Assembly: GCF_004193775.1 (NCBI RefSeq)
Contig: NC_041021.1
Location: 23,156,632-23,220,631 of the forward strand
Reading direction: 5' to 3'
Length of the DNA: 64,000 nucleotides
Origin: Glycine soja
Taxonomy: Eukaryota > Streptophyta > Magnoliopsida > Fabales > Fabaceae
Both the position numbers and the translations under genes were made by a program. Of this stretch, positions 31,613-42,100 are shown in pieces (position 1 is the stretch's first letter; each line of letters opens with the position of its first letter). The notes below the pieces were generated by a model. The model was not told the DNA's origin and ran no database searches. It was given only the letters and a program-made list of their open reading frames with translations.

Positions 31613-33838
31613 TGTCATACCCTAATTTCGTCCGGGGACCTTTGCTTGATAACATGCGACCATTCTTTGGTCCTTGTGAGGTGCTTGGCATCCACCATTA
31701 GGCAATTTGTGAAATTCCAGGACATGCCGAAAAACCAAAAAAATATTGATGCACAATCCGTAAGTTTCCGTGACACACCGGAAATCAAATGGAAGCATCG
31801 TTGCATAATTAAGTGAGGTTCCGTAACATTCCGTAAGTCAAAAAGGGGATGATTATGTAATCCGCAAGGTTCCGTAACATTACGGAAAGAAAACAAGTAT
31901 CATTACGAAATTCGTAACTTTACGAAAAAAGAATCACCAAAAAAAGCCAAAGGGGGGTGTATTTAGTAAAATGGGGGGTGCAAACAGTAATTTTCGAATC
32001 TGGGCCCTTCTAGAGGTTTCTGGGCAATCTCTTGCTTAAGGTTGAAGTAACCTAGCTCGCCTGGGCGAGCTGAGCTCGCCTGGGCGAGCTAGATGGCCAC
32101 CACACCCCCCGTTTTGTTGAAAAATGGGATTCCGGGGCTTCCGGGACACCCGTAATGCTTCCGTAAAATTCCCACAACTCTAAATAAGCATAATTAACTT
32201 AATACGGGTGAGACGGAAGAGAAAAAAAGAAGAAAATCAAGTCCTATATGCTTCCGTAAGGCTTCTGTAACTTTTCCGTAAATTACGAAAGAGGGGGTGA
32301 ACTTATCAAAATTGGGGGGGTGCAAATAGCAATTTCGAAATTTTGAATTGGGCCTTCCAGAACGTTTTTTGAAGCTGGGTTGCTTCTAGAGGAAGCAACC
32401 CAGCTCGCCGGGCGAGCTAAGGTCGCCTGGGCGAGCTGGGCGGCAACCTCCTCCCCATTTTTCCTATAAAAAGGCTGAAGGGGGCTGTTCTAAGGATCCC
32501 TGAGCCCCCTGGCTATGTATTTCAGCTGTTTTGGGTGAAAAAAATTGTTTCCGTGAAGAAAATCCAAGCCGAGGTGCTTCCGTAACGCTTCCGAGATGTT
32601 TCCGTAAGCAAATCCGTGAAGGTTTTCGTCCGTTCTTCATCGTTTTCATCCGTTCTTCGTTCTTCAACGGGTAAGTTTTCGAATCCGAGACTTTTAATTC
32701 ATTTCTTGTTTTTTTAAGCTTTCCTCTTTATTTCGTTCATTTTCGATTTCTTTTCTTCCGTCTTTAACACGCTTTTACCGTTTATTTAAGCCATTTTCTC
32801 ACCTAATAAATGATAAAATGAATTTCAACCGATCATTTGTGTTGTAATCTCATTTAATCACTTTTAAAATGAAATCTAACCGATCGTTCACGCTATAACC
32901 TCGGTTAAACAAAAAAAGTAAAATAATAATAAAATAATCAAAATATCTTGAAAAATAATAATAAAATAAACAAAATATCTTTGAATAAAATAAAACAAAA
33001 AAATCAATCGGACGTTTTTTCTTTGGAAGTTTCCTTGAATGAATTGATTAATAACCAAAGTGAAACTAAGACTAAAATAGACTCACAAATCAAGTTTTGT
33101 CCGAAAATCACTAAAAACCGTTTTAAGGTCCAACGTCTTAAACGGTCCTCTTTGCTTTTATCGGTTAACATGGACCGTTCAAAAGCATAAAATCAACATG
33201 TAACTTTACCGCTTTTGAAAGAACTACGTAGGTCTGAGTTCCTCATTGAGGATACGTAGGAGCAAAAGCCCCGCTTTTGTCGACCACCCCAAGAGATCGT
33301 TAATGGTCCAATGCCTTAACGTTTCTCTCCTTTCAGAATCAAAAGACCGTTTAATGGTCCAACACCTTAAATGACCTTTTGTTCAAATAAAAAACATATT
33401 TTGCAAAAAAGACAAAAAACAAACTTAAACCAAACACTTTGTTCCGAAAGAACTACGTAGGTCTGATTTTCTCATCCCAAATTGAGGAATACGTAGGAGC
33501 AAAGGGAAACACCCTTGTCGACCACAAAAAAGAAAAAATATAAAAAGGGTATAAAGGATATAAGAACATAAAAGGGAACATAAAAATCAAAGTCATGTTT
33601 GCACATTCGATTAAAGGCTGCCGTCCCTTGGGACGGACGTGTGGGGTGCTAATACCTTCCCCGTGCGTAAATACAACTCCCGAACCTTTCACTAAAAAGT
33701 TCGTAGATCGCGTCTTTTCCGGTTTTTCCGACGTTTTCCTCAAATAAACGTTGGTGGCGACTCCGCGCGTATTCCTTTCATGGAACACGCATCCCGCGAG
33801 TCTCGCGTCGCCCTCCCGCCGAAGGGTAGGTTGCGACA
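31613..33838 (+). repeat. O1 3' LTR
   Basis: 2226 bp, almost identical to the 5' LTR. It differs mainly by a doubled AGCTCGCC/GGCGAGCT word at about 32053-32090 and a short CCGTAAGGCTT insertion near 32256. Its TATA box is at 32465-32472. The right flank GGCAC completes the target duplication. Confidence 0.93.
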
Positions 33839-33843
33839 GGCAC
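33839..33843. other. Target-site duplication of O1, right copy
   Basis: GGCAC, equal to 16510-16514. Confidence 0.92.
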
Positions 33844-34688
33844 TTAGCTTTTTCTTTTTATTAAATAGCAGCACACACACACTTTTATTTTATAATTACA
33901 TTTTTTTAACACAATTATCTGTGTGTGTTGCTCTGCTCTTACCATTCCATTCCTTTTTACCCCGTAGCTCCCCCAAATTTGGGACAAATTTGTTTTGACA
34001 TATAACTCCCCCAAATTTGAGACAAATTTGCCTTGAATCAAGTCTTTCTATGAATGATGCTCTTCTACAACCTAAGACAAGGTAGCAGGAGATAAACTAT
34101 GCAGGCTCAAGGTTCAATCAATCAAACATTCATTCGGCTCAAACTGGGTGCAAGGGATAAATCATTCATGCACATGGTCAGCTTTTTGGCTAAGTGGCTA
34201 TTTACAATCAAACATGGCCTTCATCATCCTTAAATTCATGCATTCATTCCATAATTCATAGATTCATACAAAAGTCATTACCCAATGATAGCCATTTCTC
34301 TCATAATTAAGATCACACTCTCATTGTGTTACGGTTAACACATTCCTTCACAATCAATCTGACAAATGGACTAGCATTTTCGGTCATAATGCTAATTACA
34401 TGTTCTTTCTCTTCTAATGACTGCATGCTTGTTCAAGGCATATGATCTACGCATTCCAATCCACTCAAATCATACAATTGCTTCATTTAGTTCAAATCAG
34501 ATATCAAACCACTGAATATAATCAATGCACCGTTCAATCATGCTTTTATACAAGCTACCAAAAAAAATATAACTATAAACTGAATTTAAAAACTGAACTG
34601 GAAATTAAAAACTAAAATATAAATATAAAATGTACTAAAGACGGAATAATAATAAAACTGTTCAAAATGTAAAAAAATAAAGATCTTG
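33844..34688 (-). other. A2 internal 3' non-coding part, second half
   Basis: Non-coding sequence between the stop of the A2 env-position ORF and the O1 insertion point. Two CTCCCCCAAATTTG motifs (near 33967 and 34008) resemble the A2 purine tract on the minus strand. Confidence 0.6.
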
Positions 34689-36087
34689 TCAATCATCCTC
34701 TGCATGGTCGTTGAGGTCCAACACCGGTGCAGCTGGAGGGTCTTGAAGAACAGGCTGTTCTGGCTCCGATGCTGGTGCAGATGGCTGGGAATCATTAGTA
34801 ATGGGTGCTGGAGAGATAGGAACTAGAGAAATAGGCTCCTGAGCGACTGGATCAGTCTCAATGATAAACGGCTCAGGAGGAACAAGGTTAGGCTCTTGGG
34901 CTGCGAAGGCCTCACCCCCTCCCAAAGGAGAAGGTTGGACGCCTAGCCAAGCCACCTGGCTAAGGAACTCCTCCATGCTCATCATAGGCTGCAGACCTGA
35001 GCTCTATAAGCTCTGCATCATGATCACCTGTCCTCTGTGCAGGCTCTGCAACATAGCATATAATGTCTTTGAAGTAAAGGAAGATGGTCCTGTAGAAGGA
35101 GCTGTAATAAGAGCTGGTAAGGGTGCAGATGCAGATGCGGTAGAAGAAGTTAGAACTGTAGTGGAAGGAGCTGCTGATGGGGGAATGTCAGAAGATGGGA
35201 GAGTCTCTGACCTCTTCCCCTTGGCCTTGCGAGGCCCTCTGAAAGTGACTGAGGGGTCATCGAGGTTCCAGCAGTTTTTCTTCATGTAAGCCAAATTAAT
35301 GGTTGGACTGAGACTCTCAAAAGATAATGAATCAGAAGTGAGTCCCCAGGCTTTGCATAAAGTAGTGATGAGGGCAGGGAAACCCAGCCTCGAGGAGTCA
35401 TGTTGTGCAATCATAGAAATCTGACTTGAGATAATATACCTCAAGTTCATGTCCATCTTCTGGATAATGCCGTGGAGCAACCTGGCCCTGTCCAGTGTTA
35501 TGTTAGAAGTGTGAGAAGTAGGCGCCAGGTTGGAGAATGAAAGAATGCTCCATGTCTGAGTGAGGGTGGTCAGATTCTTCCTCAGGATCTTCAAGAGCAG
35601 CCCATCTTCATTTAGCTCAAATCCCCTCCCAGGGATGGATAATCGGGCTGCTAGTTCCTGTGGATTTGGCCTCAGACGACAGAATCTGGAGTAGGCAGGT
35701 AGGTTGTCCCTCTCCTCAATGATCACAATCGTCTTCAAGAAGGTGTTGAGGGCGTCTTCATCAAACTTAATTAAGTGGCCTTTCACCCTCACCTGCTTGG
35801 GTGATTTATCCTTAGGATCATACAAATTCGCATAGAACTCCTTAACAATGACAACATCGATGCTCCCATCCATGAAATTGGTCAGCTCCCTGTGCAAAAT
35901 CCTTTTCTTGAGCTCAGCTTGAACTCATCAAATTCTGTGTGATATATCATGACATTTCTCTCATGAAGAATCTTCCTGCCAATCACAATATCAGAATAGC
36001 GATCATAGGCCTCCTGAGATGTGAATCTTGATCGGTCAAATCGGCCTGAGATCCTGAGGCAGGGGCCTTTCTCTTCCTAAAAGCCAT
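34689..36087 (-). pseudogene. PF20167-like ORF in the env position of Athila-like element A2
   Basis: It reads on the minus strand from the ATG at 36087 (basic start MAFRKRKAP). Frame changes near 36035 and 35905 and one in-frame TAG at 35004 are the only breaks; the 297-codon middle (35897-35007) is open. Landmarks are SQEAYDRY, FMDGSIDVVIVKEFYANLYD, VRVKGHLIKFDEDALNTFL, the TTLTQ and LGFPALITTLC blocks, a basic FRGPRKAKGKR stretch, a Ser/Ala/Pro/Thr-rich linker and an acidic tail. The domain is annotated in legumes as 'putative plant transposon protein'; its biochemical role is unknown. It follows the integrase end (38946) and precedes the polypurine tract, the place of the env-like ORF in Athila/Calypso elements. 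I see no convincing signal peptide or transmembrane segment, so an envelope function is not supported here. Confidence 0.7.
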
Positions 36088-37007
36088 CTGAAAATAATTA
36101 GATCAAACAATAGGGTTAAAATAGGATTATTCTCAACAGAAACAAAAAAATAAAACTGAAAATAGGACTAGGCATTTAGCGCAGAAGGCTGGGCTTAGCG
36201 CACCATATGAAAATTTACTCTTGGGCTAAGCGCAATAGCCACGCGCTTAGCGTGAGTACTCATAAAATATTGTTTTGCAGATTAGGCTTAGCACAACAAG
36301 CTGGGCTTAACCTAAATCCATAATTTTCACAAACAGAGAGAGATTTGAGCTTAGCACGACAGGCGCCCTTAGCTCAACCTCACAAAAACATAGCAAAGGC
36401 TTGGCACCTTATTCCATAAATATGAAAATCAGAGACGAAATTGCACTTAGCTTAGCAACCAGGCTTAGCACTGAAGAAAATTGTGAAAAATTTCTAAGTG
36501 TCTAAAACACTACTGTCGCTTAGCGCGTAGATGCGCTTAGCGAGCTCATCATTGAAACTCAACAGAAGGGTGAATGCGCTTAGCGCGACATGGTCGGGCT
36601 TAGTGCGATTATCTGGAAATCTAAAAATTTGACAGTTGCGATGAACTGGCTAAGCGCAGCTGGCGCGCTTAGCGCGTTCATCGTGATTTCCAGCAGAAAT
36701 GAGGGGTCTTCACCCCTCTTATAGGCATTGCCTCTATTGGGCTCTAAGACCTAACTAAACGCTACATTGTAAACCCTAAAAACTGAAAACACAAAAGCTA
36801 AACATAAATGAAACTAAGAAGCTATAAATTGTCTACCCTAAGGTTTAAGCTTCTGAAGGAAAAATAAAATAACATAAAAAGCTTACTTGGATTGAGGTGA
36901 AAGATGTAAGATGAGAGCAAGAATGCAGGAGAATAGACTCAAAGCACACGAAAAAAATGCACACAAGCACAGCGGTAGGCACAAGCACAAGAGAGTAAAA
37001 GCTTCTG
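36088..37007 (-). other. A2 spacer rich in GCTTAGCGC motifs
   Basis: Non-coding. Between 36165 and 36680 the words GCTTAGCGC, GCTAAGCGC and near variants recur about every 20-60 bases in both orientations. It is contiguous with 38072-38945 once A3 is removed. Confidence 0.6.
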
Positions 37008-37012
37008 GGTAC

Positions 37013-38066
37013 TATTAGTCAATGAATACGACTAACTTTTGTGTAAGAAATTTGTGCAAATTGTATCTAACTCCTCCCATTTATGGTTATTTTGTAGTGT
37101 TGTAATTACTTTTTGTTAAATATAGGTACTAAGTACTTAGTACTACCATTTTGTGTATTATTAATCATTTCCTTTCAATTTCAGGTTAATTAGGCAAGTT
37201 TGTCAAGTACTGATTTTTAGCTTCTCGCTAAGCCAATCTGCCGGCTTAGCGAGCCATCCGCTAAGCGCGAGGAAGAATCTGGTAGAAGGATGAGCTGGAC
37301 ACATGCGCTAAGCAAGGGCTCATCCCGCTAAGCGCACTGCTTGCATGCATCCGCTAAGCAAGAAGACGCGTGCTAAGTCGAAATTCACTTATGCTCCCTA
37401 AGCAAGACAGAGTTGCGCTAAGCGAGAAAGCACCAACAAGGCCACCTATTTAAGCCTGAAATCCGAAATGGAGAGGGAGTTTGGGCTTTTCCTTGAGCTT
37501 TTGCATTTTTAGAGATTTCTAGAGATAGAAAGGTCCAAGTTCCAGAGAGTTTTGAGAGCTTTTGTTGTGCGAAGACTGGCAGAGAACTGAGCTTGAAGAG
37601 GAAGCCATCCTGAGAGCATGAGATGAGTCTGTGAGTGATTGTCAGGTTCTAGAGGTGGAGGAGACATCCCCACTACTTGTATTTCTTCAATCCTTCGTTT
37701 TTCTCTTCTCTTTGTTGTAAAGGAAACTTCCCAGATATGGAGAGCTAAATCCCCTGTTGGTTCTTCCCTGTAGGTACACTATGTAAATACCTATATATCT
37801 ATTTAATTATGTTTTATGTGTTCTTTGTGCTATCAGTACGTCATTTTAGTGTGTTTTTGCCTTGATCACGTAGATGCATGCTTTGTTAGGATCATTCAAT
37901 AGTGGGTTTACATACCTGTTCATAGTCCACACATATCTTTTCGTACTAGACAACTATTCATTGAATATAGCTTTACCAAGTAACACAAGTTCCCTGAGAG
38001 TTTGATACTCGGTTCTTACCATTTTATACTACTTGCGCGATCCGGTACACTTGGCGGGCTCGACCA
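37013..38066 (+). mobile_element. Athila/Calypso-like solo LTR (A3), TSD GGTAC
   Basis: The start TATTAGTCAATGAATACGAC corresponds to TGTTAGTCG... of A1, A2 and A4, with the terminal G changed to A. It ends CTCGACCA at 38066. GGTAC precedes (37008-37012) and follows (38067-38071) it, and A2 sequence continues on both sides. CGCTAAGC words occupy 37225-37430 and a TATTTAAG TATA-like site lies near 37447. Confidence 0.8.
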
Positions 38067-38071
38067 GGTAC

Positions 38072-38945
38072 AAAGAAACTCCCAGAGCCTTTGTTTTTAA
38101 GCTAAAACTCATATTGCTCGCTTAGCGTATAGCCGCGCTTAGCGAGTCAATATGACGTTTGGTTTTAACACAGCCTTGCACTTAGCCCAACCTCGTGCTA
38201 AGCCAAATTCCAAATTTTCAAATTCTAGAGAGTTTTGGGGCTTAGCGTGGTAGGCCTGCACTTAGCGTTGTCTGCAACTTTGATTGGTCCTACAATTTGC
38301 GCTATGCCTGAGATATCAGGCTTAGTGCTAAATCAAGCTTTAACTTACATGGATAGTCCAGGCTTAGCGCATCGAACGCGCTAAGCGCAATTCTATGAAT
38401 TTCAAAAATAGTGAAGGATTGGCGCTTAGCGCATCCTATCACTAAGCCCAATTCATGAAAATTCAAATCCAGAGAGGAAATTGAGCTTAGCATAGGGAAG
38501 CGCACTTAGCGCTGCTACAATAATTTTTCAACATAGAAGGAATTATGCTTAGCACATCATATCCGCTAAGCCCAAGTCATGAAGTTCAATTCTAGAGAAG
38601 AAATTGGGCTTAGTGCAATGATGTGCACTTAGTTGAACCACCTAGCCAATCGGTGAAGGGTCAAAGTGCTTAGCACAAGCAACAACAACTTAGCACGTGA
38701 AGACATGGCGCTTAGCGCAAGAGTTTCACTTAGTGGATGGACAACTAAAAAAATTTTCTGAGTCTTTTCCTATCCATCTCTTCACAAGAACATGAAACCC
38801 TTCTTCTCAATACTAACCAAGCTTAAATCACATACAATCATAAGCAATTAATCTAACTAAATGCAGGAAAAGGAAATTAAAAAAAGAGTTGGGTTGCCTC
38901 CCAGTAAGCGCTCGTTTAACGTCATTAGCTTGACGCATCGTCCTG
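38072..38945 (-). other. A2 spacer downstream of pol, GCTTAGCGC-rich
   Basis: Non-coding sequence between the integrase end and A3. GCTTAGCGC-like words recur throughout 38110-38720. The hexaloop motif lies at 38890-38903. Confidence 0.6.
38890..38903 (-). promoter_or_regulatory. Hexaloop hairpin motif downstream of A2 pol
   Basis: On the minus strand TGGG-AGGCAA-CCCA follows GACGTTAAACGAGCGCTTAC. The loop is identical to 28182-28187 in O1 while the stem differs by a compensated pair. Confidence 0.55.
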
Positions 38946-39030
38946 TTATTCTGGATTGAAGTGTAGAACAGTGTTCAATCTCTCAATAGCTCCACCATGT
39001 TATTGCTTCAGCCTTTGTCCATTTACCACC
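38946..39030 (-). pseudogene. pol: Integrase C-terminal end of A2 pol, truncated
   Basis: The minus strand reads VNGQRLKQ, a stop, then HGGAIERLNTVLHFNPE and TAA at 38946-38948. VNGQRLK is the hallmark near the C-terminus of Ty3/gypsy integrases of plants. One internal TAA replaces what is usually an aromatic residue. The gene is cut at 39030 by insertion of A4, so all upstream pol is missing from the window side I can see. Confidence 0.7.
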
Positions 39031-39922
39031 TGTTAGTCGTCTTATATGACTAACTTTTGTATAAAAAACATTTTCAAAAACTTGTATAGTTCTCCAATTT
39101 ATGGTTATTTTGTAAATGAATCTTGTTTTATTGTTAAAGTTGTCTCTAGAATAGTTCCATTGGATTTAATTATGAAATCTGTGCAATTTCAGGTGAAAAA
39201 GAGGCTAAGTAATAAAGTGGTAAAAGTGACAGTTGAGCTTAGCTCATCAGTGGGCTAAGCGGTCATCCACCGCTAAGCGCTTAGCATGACAGAAGAATCT
39301 AGTAGAGCATCAATGTCAAGCACGCGCACTAAGCGCGAGATTAGTGCGCTAAGTGCAGCAGCTGTCTTCAACCAGGCTCAGCACACGACTGGCGCTAAAC
39401 TCAAATCCACTTACTCGCGCTAAGTGCGAGGGTGGCGCTATGGGCAACGTCGTGGATTCAGAGCCTATTTAAAGCCTGTATTGTGCAGAATTAGGGTGCA
39501 GATTTTACACACCCTGAAGGAAAAAGATTTGCACAGAATTCCAGAGCACACTACCGTGCCAATTTCGGGAAAAGAGCTCTGGAGGCAACAAGAGGTGTAG
39601 CTTTTGCAGAGATACCTAGGTTTTGTAATCTCATTATTATTAGGGTTTTTCTATAATGGCTGGCTAAACACCCATGTTGGGGATTTCTAAAGAACAAAGG
39701 ATGTAGTTACTTTAACATCTAGTTCATTATGTTTCTTGTGTTCAATGCTTCTTTTAGTGTTTAAATTCTGCATGCTCTTGGTCTAATCAACCATTTGTGT
39801 GCCTGGTTAGGTGACTTTAGCATTGGGAAATGTACTATTGCCTTAGAACTTGAATGAAGCAGGATTGAAACTTAGTCTTAAATGAGGGATCTGCGGATTA
39901 AGTTTTGGTTTTAAATATGTTG
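39031..39922 (+). mobile_element. Athila/Calypso-like LTR (A4), interrupted by O4
   Basis: It starts TGTTAGTCGTC at 39031, carries CGCTAAGCG words at 39240-39440 and a TATTTAAA TATA-like site at about 39463, and stops at 39922 before the U5 end, where the O4 LTR begins. It is inserted into the A2 integrase gene. Confidence 0.75.
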
Positions 39923-40288
39923 TGTTGCAACCTACCCTTCGGCGGGAGGGCGACGCAAGGCTCACGGGTGCGTCTTCCAAGGGAGGAAGGCGCGCGTAGT
40001 CGCCACCAAGGTTTATTTGAGGAAAACGTCGGAAAAACCGGAAAAGGTGTGGTCTACGAACTTTAATCGTGAAAGGTTCGAGAGTTGTTTTCACGCACGG
40101 GGAAGGTATTAGCACCCCACGCGTCCATCACAAGGGACGACAACCTTTAATCAAGTTTGCAAATATGACTTCAAAATGTTTTATTTTCCTTTTTTTTTAT
40201 GTCTTTTTGTGTTTTTATGCTTTTTTATGTTTTTAATTTTGGTGTGGTCGACAAGGGTGTTTCCCTCGCTCCTACGTATCCACAATTG
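39923..40288 (-). mobile_element. O4: Ogre-type LTR fragment interrupted by O3
   Basis: The plus strand starts TGTTGCAACCTACCC, the reverse complement of the O-type LTR end, and follows the O2 LTR (48536-48890) through the hairpin CAAGGG/CCCTCG and TACGTA words. It breaks off at 40288 where O3 starts with TGTCATACCC. It is more diverged from O1 than O2 is, so it is an older copy. Confidence 0.8.
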
Positions 40289-42079
40289 TGTCATACCCTA
40301 ATTTCGTCTGGGGACCATTGTTTGGTGGCATGCAACCTTCGCTTGACCGCTTTGAGGTACTTAACACCCATCGTTAGGCAATCCGTGAAGTTCCGCGACA
40401 TGTCGGAAGTCGAAAGGAAGCATTGTTGCACAATCCGTAAAGTTCCACAACATGCCAGAAATCGAAAGGGAGCATTATTGCACAATTTGTAAAGTTCTGC
40501 AACATTCCAAAAGTCAAAAAGGGCATTGTTGCGTAATCCGAAAAGTTTCGTGACATTCCGGAAAGAAAATAAGTGTCGTTACGTAATCCGTAATGTTCTG
40601 TAACGTTACGAAAAATGAATCAGCAAAAAAAGCAAGGGGGTGTATTTAGTAAAAAGGGGTGTGCAAATAGCAACCAGACCCACTTAGGCCTTCCAGGGGG
40701 TTCCAACAGAAGGCGGTGCCTTCTGGTGGAAGCAACCCAGCTCGCCTGGGCGAGCTGGGCAGTAACCACCTACCTCTTTTTCCCTATAAATAGGGAAAAG
40801 ATGGCAGAGTAATTTCGTTCAACCCTTCTGGTATTTAGGATTCTCTTGGAATTAGTGAGAAAAATTGTTTCTGTGAAGAAAATCCAAGCCAAGGCGCTTC
40901 CGTAACGCTTCCGAGACGTTTCCATGAGCGATTTCGTGAAGATTCTTCACCGTTCTTCATCGTTCTTCGGTCTTCAACCGGTAAGTTCCCAAAATCAAAT
41001 CTTTCAATTCATTCTATACACCCTTAGTGGTCCCCACTTGTTTCGCGTGCTTTTATTTTTATTTCGTTTGTTTTCCGTACCCCCTTTTGACGTGCTTTAA
41101 CCATTTATTTAAGTCGTTTTCTCGCCTAATAAATAATAAATTGAATTTCCACCGATCATTTGAGTTGCAATATCGTTTAAACTCTGTTAAAATAAAATCC
41201 AACTGATCTTTCACGCCGTAACCACGTTTAAAATCAAAAGAGGCAAAATAATAATAAAATAATCAAAGTATCTTTGAATAAAATAATCAATTGGACGTTT
41301 TTCTTTGGGATTTTCCTTAATTGAATTGACTAATAACCAAAATTGGAACTAAGGCTAAAATCAACTCACAAATCAAGCTTTGTCCATAAAAATCACTTAA
41401 AAACCGTTTTAAGGTCCAACGCCTTAAACGGTCCTCTTTGCTTTTTATTGGTTAAACGTAGACTTTCAAAAGCAAAAAATCAACATGTAACCTTGTCGCT
41501 ACTTTAAAAAAAAAACAAGAGATCATTAAGGGTCCAACACCTTAATGTTCCTCTCCTTTCAAAAGAATCGAAAGATCGTTTAAATGGTCCAATGCCTTAA
41601 AAATGACTTTTGTTCGGTAAAAACTTATCTCGCAAAAAAGGGATAAAAATAACTTAACCAACGTTCAGTTCTCAAAGAACTACGTAGGTCTGATTTCCTT
41701 ATCCCAATTGAGGAATACGTAGAAGCAAGGGAAACACCCTTGTCGACCACAAAAAGATAAGAAAATACAAAAAACATAAAAAAGCATAAAAACACAAAAA
41801 GACATAAAAAAGGGAAAATAAAACTTTTTGAAGTCATATTTGCACACTTGATTAAAGGTTGTCGTCCCTTGTGACGGACGTGTGGGGTGCTAATACCTTC
41901 CCCGTGCGTAAAAACAACTCCCAAACCTTTCACACTTTAAGTTCATAGACCACACCTTTTCCGGTTTTTCCGACGTTTTCCTCAAATAAACGTTGGTGGC
42001 GACTCTGCGCATTTTCCTCCCATGGAAGACGCACCCGTGAGCCTCGCATCGCCCTCCCGCCGAAGGGTAGGTTGAGACA
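40289..42079 (+). repeat. O3 5' LTR
   Basis: 1791 bp, TGTCATACCC to TTGAGACA. It keeps only one TACGTAGG cassette (about 41680-41752), one AGCTCGCC/GGCGAGCT word (40739-40758), and hairpins at 41404-41431 and 41524-41547. Its stems differ from O1 by compensated changes. Confidence 0.88.
40785..40792 (+). promoter_or_regulatory. TATA box of the O3 LTR
   Basis: TATAAATA in the position of TATAAAAA of O1, within the short hairpin CCCTATAAATAGGG. Confidence 0.65.
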
Positions 42080-42080
42080 G

Positions 42081-42100
42081 TTGGCGACTCCACTGGGGAC
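42081..42100 (+). other. Primer binding site of O3
   Basis: TTGGCGACTCCACTGGGGAC, identical to O1, one base after the LTR end. Confidence 0.8.

Larger units (their letters stand above)
16515..33838 (+). mobile_element. O1: complete 17.3-kb Ogre-like (Tat lineage) retrotransposon without pol
   Basis: Two nearly identical LTRs (16515-18711 and 31613-33838) begin TGTCATACCC and end GGTTGCGACA, flanked by the duplication GGCAC. A tRNA-Arg-type primer site follows the 5' LTR and a purine-rich tract precedes the 3' LTR. The order inside is leader, ORF1 remnant, second leader copy, gag remnant, captured solo LTR, 24-bp hairpin array, PF20167-like ORF fragment, 73-bp repeats, purine-rich repeats, 127-bp hairpin array and 164-bp array. 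I find no protease, reverse transcriptase, RNase H or integrase motif, so it is non-autonomous. The LTRs differ by only a few substitutions and small indels over 2.2 kb, which suggests a recent insertion. It sits inside the 3' non-coding part of A2. Confidence 0.9.
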
